From the NCBI GenBank assembly GCA_031283825.1, contig JAITAZ010000259.1, positions 1 to 5,671 on the forward strand: a DNA stretch of 5,671 nt, read 5' to 3'. Below the pieces are notes generated by a model, which was given only the letters and a program-made list of their open reading frames with translations, did not search any database and was not told where the DNA came from. Numbering within the stretch: position 1 is the stretch's first letter; each line of letters begins with the position of its first letter. A program made the position numbers and the translations under genes. Below are positions 1 to 5,644 of the stretch, piece after piece. The stretch is from Planctomycetaceae bacterium. GTDB taxonomy: Bacteria; Planctomycetota; Planctomycetia; Pirellulales; Thermoguttaceae.

Positions 1-1
1 C

Positions 2-904
2 AAGTCGAATTTATCTAGTGTGAAAATTCCGTATAGAATTATTTTCATTTTGGGTATTGGGTCGATAATTTTGTTATTAATTTTTTGGTTTCATATTATG
101 CGGTTTGGTAAATCGTGGAATAGTCATGAATTGATTTGGCGGTTATCTCCGATAGATTCTTTTATGTCTTATGCTTCTAATTTTGGGCAATCTTATATAA
201 TTTTGTGTATTCCGGCGAGTATTTTTGTGTTTTTGCGTATTCGTGATTCGGGTTGGGGTTATTGGTTATTTTGTTTATTGGCGTGTGGTTCTGTGATTTC
301 TTTACTTTCATTGAAAATGTTTGTTTATTCTTGGTATAGTTTTCTTTTTTCTTTTCCGTTTTTTGTGGTTCTTGCTTTATTTATAGACCATGTTGGTAAA
401 TTGCTCTCTAAATTTAATGGACGTTATGGTTGGATGTGCGGAGTTGTTTGGTGTTGTTTTATGACATTATTAAATGCGTCAACGTTAAACAATTATTATA
501 AAGACGGCAATCGTTATGACAGGCGGTTTGTGTGTAAATATATTCAAGATCATTTTCAAGCGGGTGATCAGGTGTTTTCTCCATTTACGGCGGAGGTTGT
601 CAATACTTACATTCCAACAGATATTTTGCCTGAAAGAAATACTCATCGATATTTTACAAATTTGTTTAATGAAATCAGCAAAGATAAAGACAAGCCGAAT
701 CCATCGCGTTTTTGGATTATTCTGACTCGCGGCAATTATATTTCTTTATCGGATTATGATAAAAAAACTCGCAATTGGATTGATAAAAATTGTCATCATG
801 AGGGAAGTTTTGGAAAATTCCATTACGGAGATACAAAGTTTCTTGAAGTTTTTTTATATTCGCCTAAATCCCCGCCAACGTCAACTTTAGATTTCGAGCA
901 GTAG
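2..904 (+). CDS. Multi-pass membrane protein, C-terminal part; possibly a family-39-type glycosyltransferase (5' end outside window)
   Basis: The reading frame is open from base 2. The first possible start is a GTG at 20, with no Shine-Dalgarno sequence and six in-frame sense codons before it, so the gene most likely begins upstream. Numbering from that GTG, hydrophobic segments lie near residues 6-28, 57-73, 80-98, 104-124 and 137-154. A soluble tail of about 140 residues follows, including RYDRRFVCKYIQDHFQAGDQ and a final FGKFHYGDTKFLEVFLY. This shape, with the last membrane helices followed by a conserved-looking 'x-x-I-x-x-x-F-x-x-G-D' segment and a C-terminal beta strand, resembles PMT/ArnT-like (GT39/GT83) lipid-linked sugar transferases of the cytoplasmic membrane. 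The catalytic acidic residues of that family sit in the first periplasmic loop, which is not in the window, so the assignment is inferred from architecture only. The gene ends with TAG at 902-904 and converges on the ABC operon. It could equally be another polytopic cell-envelope enzyme. Confidence 0.75.
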   Translation, partial: KSNLSSVKIPYRIIFILGIGSIILLLIFWFHIMRFGKSWNSHELIWRLSPIDSFMSYASNFGQSYIILCIPASIFVFLRIRDSGWGYWLFCLLACGSVISLLSLKMFVYSWYSFLFSFPFFVVLALFIDHVGKLLSKFNGRYGWMCGVVWCCFMTLLNASTLNNYYKDGNRYDRRFVCKYIQDHFQAGDQVFSPFTAEVVNTYIPTDILPERNTHRYFTNLFNEISKDKDKPNPSRFWIILTRGNYISLSDYDKKTRNWIDKNCHHEGSFGKFHYGDTKFLEVFLYSPKSPPTSTLDFEQ

Positions 905-962
905 AGAAATTCTAAAAACGCGAAACTCGGCAACTGTTCACGGTTTTGTAAATTCGGAATTA

Positions 963-986
963 TAACTCATGTTACGCACCTGCTGC
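963..986 (+). repeat. Left terminal inverted repeat of the central element
   Basis: This 24-bp sequence begins TAACTCATGTTACGCAC and ends CTGCTGC. Its reverse complement is found at 1333-1356 with one difference, at 980 (C here, the equivalent of T in the other arm). Confidence 0.85.
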
Positions 987-1000
987 GAGTTTTATTTTTT

Positions 1001-1045
1001 GGGGGGACGTTGGGGACAAAGGGGACGTTGGTGACACTGGGGACG
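1001..1045 (+). repeat. Five-unit 9-nt periodic GGGGAC array (left arm)
   Basis: GGGGAC, or GGTGAC in the fourth unit, starts at 1003, 1012, 1021, 1030 and 1039, each followed by a variable triplet (GTT, AAA, GTT, ACT, GTT). The exact 9-nt spacing marks it as a short tandem repeat. Four runs of at least four G (1001-1006, 1012-1015, 1021-1024, 1039-1042) give it G-quadruplex potential on the + strand. Confidence 0.8.
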
Positions 1046-1157
1046 TTTTTGTTTGAAATCTGTGGTTGATGACTCAGGAGATAATACTGAAAAAAATCTC
1101 TCTCTTAAAAAGGCTATTGCCTTCTGTTGAGTCATTAATCATGGTTTTTAAATTAGC

Positions 1158-1203
1158 GTGTCCCCAGTGTCCCCTAAGTCCCCTTTGTCCCCAATGTCCC
1201 CCC
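1158..1203 (-). repeat. Five-unit 9-nt periodic GTCCCC array (right arm)
   Basis: GTCCCC starts at 1160, 1169, 1178, 1187 and 1196, exactly 9 nt apart. It is the inverted partner of 1001-1045, and all five units here are intact, whereas one unit of the left arm carries a T. Confidence 0.8.
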
Positions 1204-1212
1204 AAAAAAATA

Positions 1213-1332
1213 ATATGGTTTGTAAAAATACCATGAATGGTTACTATTTTTTTTAGTTAGCGCAATTCGGCTTTTGAAGCTGCCCAGTAGATAATCCCTC
1301 GACCCCAGATCAAGTAGGCAAACAGATCAGGG
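1213..1332. other. Right-hand unpaired part of the central element; no gene seen
   Basis: These 120 bp lie between the inner palindrome and the right terminal repeat and have no counterpart on the left. They hold a short dyad, ACCAT-GA-ATGGT (1230-1241), a run of eight T (1247-1254), and a direct repeat CAGATCA at 1306-1312 and 1323-1329. On the minus strand one frame is open from 1355 to a TAA at 1257-1259, but it has no start codon and no recognisable domain. This is probably the subterminal end of the parent element. Confidence 0.45.
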
Positions 1333-1356
1333 GCAGCAAGTGCGTAACATGAGTTA
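1333..1356 (-). repeat. Right terminal inverted repeat of the central element
   Basis: On the minus strand this reads TAACTCATGTTACGCACTTG followed by CTGC, matching 963-986 at 23 of 24 positions. It lies just beyond the stop codon of the permease gene (1366-1368), with nine bases between. Confidence 0.85.
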
Positions 1357-1365
1357 CATAAAAAT

Positions 1366-4300
1366 TTATTCCTGTAATAATTTTGCTATTTCGGTTTTTC
1401 CTGCGAAAATTGCTGGTCCTGTGGCGGATAAAAAGCATAATGCTAACGTTACTCCGAAACCTATCGACAACCAATAAATCGGAATCGTCAACGGAGAAAC
1501 AAAGCCGCCGAAAAATGACGTGTATCGCATCAAGCCGATAAAACACCACGCCGCAACTACGCCAAATCCTAGACTAATCGCTATTGCCGCAATTGAAATC
1601 AAAATTGCTTCCGCCATAATCAATCGAACAAGTCCGGATCTCGTAACACCAAGACTCCGCAAAACGCCAAGCTCAAAACGACGCGTCCGAATCGATGCCG
1701 CTATCGTTCCCATCAATCCGATTGATGAAATCGCAAGTATTATCAACGGCATCTTGGCGGCGGCTTGAATCACGCTGTCCGCTCGACTGTTGACTCTGTC
1801 CGTTAAATACTCGCGAGAATTAACCTTGACCATCGGATGACGCACAACCTCATTGCCAACTACAACCGACGAATCTCCGCCAAATGACGGAAAACTCGGC
1901 ACAGATCCGCGAACAGGATATTTGTCGGCTAATTTTTGTAACGAATATTCAAGGTCTTTGTCGGATACGGTTGGTTTTCCGGAAGCGTCTAAAGTTCGGT
2001 CGAACCAGAAGAATCCGGCGTTGTTTAGTTTGAAGTCGCTTTTTACGATTTCATAAGGAGACAATAACATTGCGCCGGTTCTTCCGCCGCGTTTGCGGAC
2101 GCCGCTCAATTTTGTCATCCAAAGCCATCCCGGAATCGTTACGACTCCACAGACCTCATACTCGACAATCTCTTCGCCTCCTCCTCCGAATCCTCCGCCG
2201 AATCCGCGACCTACGAATCCTCCGCCCATTCCGCGACCTCCCATCCCTCGACCACCTCGACCTTCTCGACCTTCAGATCGTCCGCGATTTTCTGTAGTAG
2301 CATCAGGTTGATTCGTTGACAGTTGAGATTGTGATTGTGCTTGAAATTGTGGTTGAGATTGATCCGTTGAGTCGTTGGTTGATTCGTTTTGGCTATTGCG
2401 TTTATTTTCTGGATCGATAATTCTTTCTCTAGTGAATCCTGCGTTTTCTCCTCTTCCGCCTCCTCCGCCTCCACCTCTTCCGCCGAATGTTTGGGCGTCG
2501 AATTCTCTTGGGACGACTAGTTCGATTTTATCTCCGACGTGTAATTTTGCGCGAAAGGCGAATGAGTCTGGGATTAGGCAATATCGTCCTCCGGTTTCTA
2601 ATTTCTCTAGTGCTGATTGAAGAGTTCCTTCTTGAAATTCGACTTCGATTAGTGGTTTTGTTCCGTCGGGTTGTTTGTGGAATGATTTTTTTATATCGAT
2701 TCCGAAAACGATTCCGTTGGTTTGTTGCGGATTTAATCCGTTGTTGATGAAAGTCGAGGTTTGACGTTGTGAGAAGTATGCTTGTTCGAGTGCGACGGGC
2801 AGGAATCGGTTTGAATCGACGCCGAGTGTGTTGCGGACTGTTTCGATTTCGGACAACGGCAAGGCGGTTGGGTTTGTGGTTACTAGCGTGTTTGGCAATG
2901 TTTTTGAATGCGTGAACGGAACGAGCATTGAGTAACCTGATATTTCAAGGAATGAATAGACTCCGAGTCCGATGCTGATTGCTATTGTCGTGCCGAGCGT
3001 GCGCCAGATATTGATCGAAAGTTGATTCGCCAAGAGTTCTTTTCGGACGAACATTATTTTTGCAACGAGCGGAGTGAATATTTTTTCGACTAAAATAATA
3101 GCGGTCGGCGTGATTAGTGCGCAGCCGATAATTTGAGTTGGCAAGCCGATAAAGGTGTACAGAAAAATTCGTAATTCTGTTCCTTTGGCGATGCTATCGA
3201 CGGTTGTGAAAATCGGGCAGATTAGCAGCATCGCGATGCCGGCAATTGTTGAAAGTGTCAGCCAACTGGTTTTGATTGTTGCGGAATTGCTTCGGTTCAT
3301 GCCTTCGAGCGGGTCGATTTTTGAGCTGCGCCATGCGGGATAAATTGCGGCGAGCAGTGATCCGACAAGTGCGGCGATTCCGGCGGTTGTGATTGCGGTT
3401 TTGCTGAGGTGAATTGTTTTACCGCCGCCGAATGCATCGGGTTGAAACCAAACTGTAAGTTGCAGAATCAGCCAACCGGCGAGCATTCCGCCGAGCCAAC
3501 CGAGAAGGCAAAGGATCACGCTTTCGCCGAAAACGAGAACGGATATTTTCCAACGCGGCATTCCAACGGATCGAAGCATCGCGAAAACGCGAGACCGTTC
3601 GCTAACGCCCATGCTTAATGCGGTGAACACGATCAAAATTGAAACAAGCGTCGAAAAAATTATAACGGAATTTGTCGAGCCGGCGTCTCCCATTAGTCCT
3701 CCTCCGCCGCGTCCGCGATTGGTTTTGAGTTGTTTTTCAACTTCTTCGATATTGACGAATCGAATTGATTGTTCGGCGGCGGCGAGTTTAGTTTTGGTTG
3801 ATTCTTCAAATTGTTTTACGTTGACGTTATCTTTTAGTCGGATGTATGCGAAGTCGATTTTTGATTTTTCGTTTTCGGGAGTCGGGCTGATTTTTTCGGC
3901 GGTTTTGGGTGAAACGTAAAGCGCGCCGACGATAGGCGAACTTCCGCCGCCGAATCGTCCGCCGGATAATTTTTGCTCGAACAGACCGACGATTTTAATT
4001 TTGAAATCGCGAGTATTGACTCGGCAGATAACGGTATCTCCGACTTTAACGGGTTCGGATTCTTCGCCGAAAGCTCTTAAACTTCCTGCTGCGCCGCTGC
4101 CGATTACGCCTTCCATTGCGGCGTCTGTGCTGTTTGAATCGTCGGCGAACCAGCGTCCGTCTTGTAATTCAAATGGAGAAATGTTGACATCAATTCCGAT
4201 TATCGGCGGACTTTGCATCGGTGTTCCGGTGCCGGCGCGTTGTCGGCGAAGTGCGGCTTGATCGTCGTTGGAGTCGAGCATTTTTGCCATCACGTTGCGG

Positions 4301-4629
4301 ATTTGGCGGGCGGTTGAAACGCGGACAACTTGATCGTTGGATTTCAATTCTGTCAACAACGATTCAGGGAAAACGAGCGGCACGGGAGGAATAGGCGGCG
4401 AATTAGGAACGGGCGGAGTTGACGCATTTTGACGTTCCGGCATGACGGCGAGTTGAAAGTTGCCGAGATAATTTTCGCTATCGTTATCGAATCGGAGGAT
4501 CATAAGGTCGATGCTGCCGATTAACCAAACGACCATGCAGGACATCGCCATTGTCGCGATTACTGCAAAAGAAATACGCGAGCGATGAAACCATGCTTCG
4601 CGAAAAATTAGTTTAAGTAATAGTGTCAT
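1366..4629 (-). CDS. ABC transporter permease with two FtsX-like domains (YbbP/MacB superfamily)
   Basis: The protein has 1087 residues and about ten membrane segments: near 19-42, 320-342, 363-392, 411-434, 456-473, 488-515, 541-563, 958-980, 1003-1035 and 1049-1077. A MacB-like external domain (about 45-315) separates segments 1 and 2, and a second external domain of about 395 residues separates 7 and 8. Both FtsX halves show the family signature after the first helix of the block: SERSRVFAMLRSVGMPRWK at 343-361 and RTRRFELGVLRSLGVTRS at 981-998. The first block ends YPAWRSSKIDPLEGM (430-444), also typical. The family forms dimers with cytoplasmic ATPases and transmits conformational change across the membrane to export or extract lipoproteins, peptides or lipids; no substrate can be read here. 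It is longer than E. coli YbbP (about 800 aa), largely because of low-complexity insertions, the biggest at 715-819. The ATG start overlaps the ATPase stop (ATGA) and has AAGGAG 8 nt upstream, giving a translationally coupled operon. Confidence 0.93.
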   Translation of the reverse strand: MTLLLKLIFREAWFHRSRISFAVIATMAMSCMVVWLIGSIDLMILRFDNDSENYLGNFQLAVMPERQNASTPPVPNSPPIPPVPLVFPESLLTELKSNDQVVRVSTARQIRNVMAKMLDSNDDQAALRRQRAGTGTPMQSPPIIGIDVNISPFELQDGRWFADDSNSTDAAMEGVIGSGAAGSLRAFGEESEPVKVGDTVICRVNTRDFKIKIVGLFEQKLSGGRFGGGSSPIVGALYVSPKTAEKISPTPENEKSKIDFAYIRLKDNVNVKQFEESTKTKLAAAEQSIRFVNIEEVEKQLKTNRGRGGGGLMGDAGSTNSVIIFSTLVSILIVFTALSMGVSERSRVFAMLRSVGMPRWKISVLVFGESVILCLLGWLGGMLAGWLILQLTVWFQPDAFGGGKTIHLSKTAITTAGIAALVGSLLAAIYPAWRSSKIDPLEGMNRSNSATIKTSWLTLSTIAGIAMLLICPIFTTVDSIAKGTELRIFLYTFIGLPTQIIGCALITPTAIILVEKIFTPLVAKIMFVRKELLANQLSINIWRTLGTTIAISIGLGVYSFLEISGYSMLVPFTHSKTLPNTLVTTNPTALPLSEIETVRNTLGVDSNRFLPVALEQAYFSQRQTSTFINNGLNPQQTNGIVFGIDIKKSFHKQPDGTKPLIEVEFQEGTLQSALEKLETGGRYCLIPDSFAFRAKLHVGDKIELVVPREFDAQTFGGRGGGGGGGRGENAGFTRERIIDPENKRNSQNESTNDSTDQSQPQFQAQSQSQLSTNQPDATTENRGRSEGREGRGGRGMGGRGMGGGFVGRGFGGGFGGGGEEIVEYEVCGVVTIPGWLWMTKLSGVRKRGGRTGAMLLSPYEIVKSDFKLNNAGFFWFDRTLDASGKPTVSDKDLEYSLQKLADKYPVRGSVPSFPSFGGDSSVVVGNEVVRHPMVKVNSREYLTDRVNSRADSVIQAAAKMPLIILAISSIGLMGTIAASIRTRRFELGVLRSLGVTRSGLVRLIMAEAILISIAAIAISLGFGVVAAWCFIGLMRYTSFFGGFVSPLTIPIYWLSIGFGVTLALCFLSATGPAIFAGKTEIAKLLQE
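2173..2487 (-). other. Low-complexity Gly/Arg - Gln/Ser - Gly/Arg insertion in the permease
   Basis: Residues 715-819 of the permease form three blocks inside the second external domain: a glycine run with arginines (about 715-727), a hydrophilic Asn/Ser/Thr/Gln block with QSQPQFQAQSQSQ (about 741-779), and a Gly/Arg/Met/Phe block with repeated RGMGG and GFGGG (about 784-818). Folded sequence resumes on both sides (KIELVVPREF before, EEIVEYEVCGVVTIPGW after), and the frame is uninterrupted, so this is an in-frame insertion and not an assembly or frameshift artefact. The DNA is a degenerate CCTCCG/CCGCGA-type triplet repeat on the + strand, which also explains the Pro-rich spurious frames here. 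It is probably a disordered extracytoplasmic loop. Confidence 0.85.
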
Positions 4630-5345
4630 GCTAATATCTCCTTTTTGTTTGAGTTAATGATTTGTTCATCGACGATTCTTCCGTCTTTGAGTGTGATTTT
4701 TCTATCTCCCCAATCGGCGACAGATTTTTCGTGAGTTACTAAAACGATGGTGCGATTTTCTTTATCGCAGAGTTCGCGTAGTAATTTGCAGATATTTTCG
4801 CTATTGACTGAGTCGAGGTTTCCGGTGGGTTCGTCGGCGAGTATGATTGCCGGATTGATAAGCAACGCGCGACCGATTGCTACTCGTTGTTGTTCTCCGC
4901 CGCTGAGCGAATCGGGGCGATGATGACGACGGTCGTAGATTTCTAGAGTGTGGAGTAAGTCGTTTAATTTCTCGCGGGCGATTTTCACGCCGCCGTCGAT
5001 TAGTGATGGCAGTAAAATATTTTCCGAAGCTGTGAGCGTTGGAATGAGATTAAAGGATTGAAATATTACGCCGATATTCCGACATCGAAACCGTGTACGC
5101 ACCGAGTCGGAGAGGTTATATATTTCGTTATTATTGATTTTGACATTACCGACTGTCGGCGTTGTCAATCCGGCGATAAGGTGTAGCAATGTGCTTTTAC
5201 CGGAGCCGGAAGTCCCCATAATTGTAAGGAATTCGCCCACTTTAACGCGAAGAGAAATATCGCAAACCGCATTCACATTCACGTTGCGGCTTTTGTAAAC
5301 TTTACTCAAGTTAGATATTTCAACAGGAAATTCTAGGTTATTCAT
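4626..5345 (-). CDS. ABC transporter ATP-binding protein (LolD/MacB/YbbA type)
   Basis: This is a 239-residue stand-alone nucleotide-binding subunit with every catalytic motif intact: Walker A GTSGSGKST (44-52), Q-loop IFQSFNL (Q96), ABC signature LSGGEQQRVAIGRAL (147-161), Walker B IILADEP with catalytic E172, D-loop GNLDS (175-179) and switch histidine H205 in VTHE. The DEPTGNLDS form and the length are typical of ATPases that pair with FtsX/MacB-type permeases. It would act as a dimer on the cytoplasmic face, powering the permease encoded directly downstream, whose start it overlaps by 4 nt. The start ATG (5345-5343) puts the first beta strand at the expected place, but the preceding bases are A/T only with no Shine-Dalgarno sequence, unlike the permease. 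The short tail after residue 225 is polar, with no extra domain. Its partner and mechanism are clear; its substrate is not. Confidence 0.95.
   Translation of the reverse strand: MNNLEFPVEISNLSKVYKSRNVNVNAVCDISLRVKVGEFLTIMGTSGSGKSTLLHLIAGLTTPTVGNVKINNNEIYNLSDSVRTRFRCRNIGVIFQSFNLIPTLTASENILLPSLIDGGVKIAREKLNDLLHTLEIYDRRHHRPDSLSGGEQQRVAIGRALLINPAIILADEPTGNLDSVNSENICKLLRELCDKENRTIVLVTHEKSVADWGDRKITLKDGRIVDEQIINSNKKEILA
4638..4643 (-). promoter_or_regulatory. Shine-Dalgarno site of the permease gene
   Basis: On the minus strand AAGGAG ends 8 nt before the permease ATG (4629-4627). It lies inside the last codons of the ATPase gene and supports the ATG that overlaps the ATPase stop. Confidence 0.8.
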
Positions 5346-5385
5346 TTTTAAATTTTAATGTTTAAGTTTTAAAGTTAATGGTTAT

Positions 5386-5407
5386 AAAAATTCGGAATTC
5401 GGAATTA
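5386..5407. repeat. Tandem TTCGGAA motif in the operon leader region
   Basis: ATTCGGA occurs twice head to tail (5390-5396 and 5397-5403), followed by ATTA. The 12-mer AATTCGGAATTA also occurs at 951-962, directly outside the central mobile element. It lies about 40-60 bp upstream of the ATPase start, where a regulatory site could be, but no promoter hexamers of convincing quality accompany it. Confidence 0.5.
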
Positions 5408-5452
5408 TTTTTAAACGCGGATAATTAGGGGGATTTTTTAAACGCGGATAAT
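5408..5452. repeat. Two identical 18-bp direct repeats upstream of the ABC operon
   Basis: TTTTTAAACGCGGATAAT occurs at 5408-5425 and again at 5435-5452, a 27-bp period with a 9-bp spacer of different sequence. The core word CGGATAAT recurs at 5464-5471 at the start of the inverted repeat that follows. The repeats could be binding sites for a regulator of the operon or remnants of a repeat family. Confidence 0.7.
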
Positions 5453-5462
5453 AACTGATAGG

Positions 5463-5489
5463 ACGGATAATCGCGGAGAATGGAAATGA
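5463..5489 (+). repeat. Left arm of the 27-bp perfect inverted repeat
   Basis: It starts ACGGATAATCGCGG and ends GGAAATGA, with an exact inverted copy at 5645-5671. Identity stops abruptly inward (C here, T in the other arm). Confidence 0.9.
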
Positions 5490-5644
5490 CGATTTTAATA
5501 TTTATAAAATTGTATTATTTATTTAGGTTTATTTATTATTAAGTAAAATATTAATTATTAATTATTATTGAGTTAGTCTTTAATAATTTCTTGCATCCCC
5601 TCCTTTATCCCTTTAAAATAATTGATTTCTACCATACAAAGGCA

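Larger units (their letters stand above)
993..1212. repeat. Long imperfect palindrome (foldback) with about 83-nt arms
   Basis: Bases 1001-1076 are complementary to 1128-1203 at 60 of 76 positions by hand alignment without gaps. An outer T-run/A-run pair (about 993-1000 with 1204-1212) extends the stem with one length difference. The 51-nt apex (1077-1127) contains two further small stems: GAGAT 1078-1082 with ATCTC 1096-1100, and AAGGC 1110-1114 with GCCTT 1119-1123. The outer 45 bp of each arm is GC-rich and periodic, while the inner 31 bp is AT-rich. Allowing G-U pairs, 70 of 76 positions pair in the + strand RNA. It may be an independent foldback element inserted inside the outer element, or the core of one composite element. 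Confidence 0.8.
963..1356. mobile_element. MITE-like non-autonomous element with 24-bp terminal inverted repeats
   Basis: The two ends, 963-986 and 1333-1356, are reverse complements at 23 of 24 positions; the left end starts TAACTCATGTTACGCAC. The 394-bp interval has no transposase-sized frame and contains a second long palindrome (about 993-1212). The remaining right part (1213-1332) has no counterpart on the left. No flanking direct repeat is visible (left flank ...CGGAATTA, right flank CATAAAA), so the target duplication is absent, decayed or very short. The structure is that of a miniature inverted-repeat element that would depend on a transposase made elsewhere. The parent insertion-sequence family is not identified. 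The element lies between convergent genes, 58 bp after the stop of the left gene and 9 bp from the stop of the permease gene, so it supplies the 3' untranslated sequence of both. Confidence 0.72.

Noticed and set aside
993..1212. The long palindrome as a bidirectional intrinsic terminator
   Set aside because: On both strands the 3' arm is followed by an A-run, not a T-run, and the A/T tracts are themselves paired in the stem. It lacks the U-tract of an intrinsic terminator.
1230..1254. ACCAT-GA-ATGGT dyad followed by T-rich sequence as a terminator
   Set aside because: The stem is only 5 bp with a 2-nt loop, too weak to form an effective terminator hairpin, and the T-run starts several bases after it.
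1257..1355. Minus-strand open frame in the right part of the central element as a transposase remnant
   Set aside because: There are about 32 open codons but no start codon, no recognised motif, and a stop before the inner palindrome. This is too little to support a pseudogene call.
955..1365. Target-site duplication flanking the central element
   Set aside because: Left flank CGGAATTA and right flank CATAAAAA share no direct repeat at any plausible element boundary.
1310..1549. A 79-codon minus-strand frame crossing the permease end and the terminal repeat
   Set aside because: It overlaps the 3' end of the permease in another frame and runs into the mobile element, with no independent support.
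2070..2474. Overlapping Pro-rich and Arg-rich frames on the + strand and a Glu/His-rich frame on the minus strand
   Set aside because: They are other-frame readings of the degenerate triplet repeat encoding the permease Gly/Arg-rich insertion. The permease frame is intact through the region.
5346..5462. A sigma-70 promoter for the ABC operon on the minus strand
   Set aside because: TATAAC-like words exist in the AT-rich leader, but none has an acceptable -35 partner at 16-18 bp. A promoter must be nearby but cannot be placed by eye.
5408..5489. Repeats upstream of the operon as a CRISPR array
   Set aside because: There are only two 18-bp identical copies with a 9-bp gap, too short and too few, and no cas genes in the window.
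5573..5635. Minus-strand 20-residue frame with a protein-like sequence ending EGMQEIIKD, and an AAGGAGG at 5599-5605
   Set aside because: The frame is very short, its own ATG lacks a Shine-Dalgarno sequence, and the AAGGAGG sits only 2 nt before an internal ATG. It lies in the core of a candidate repeat element.
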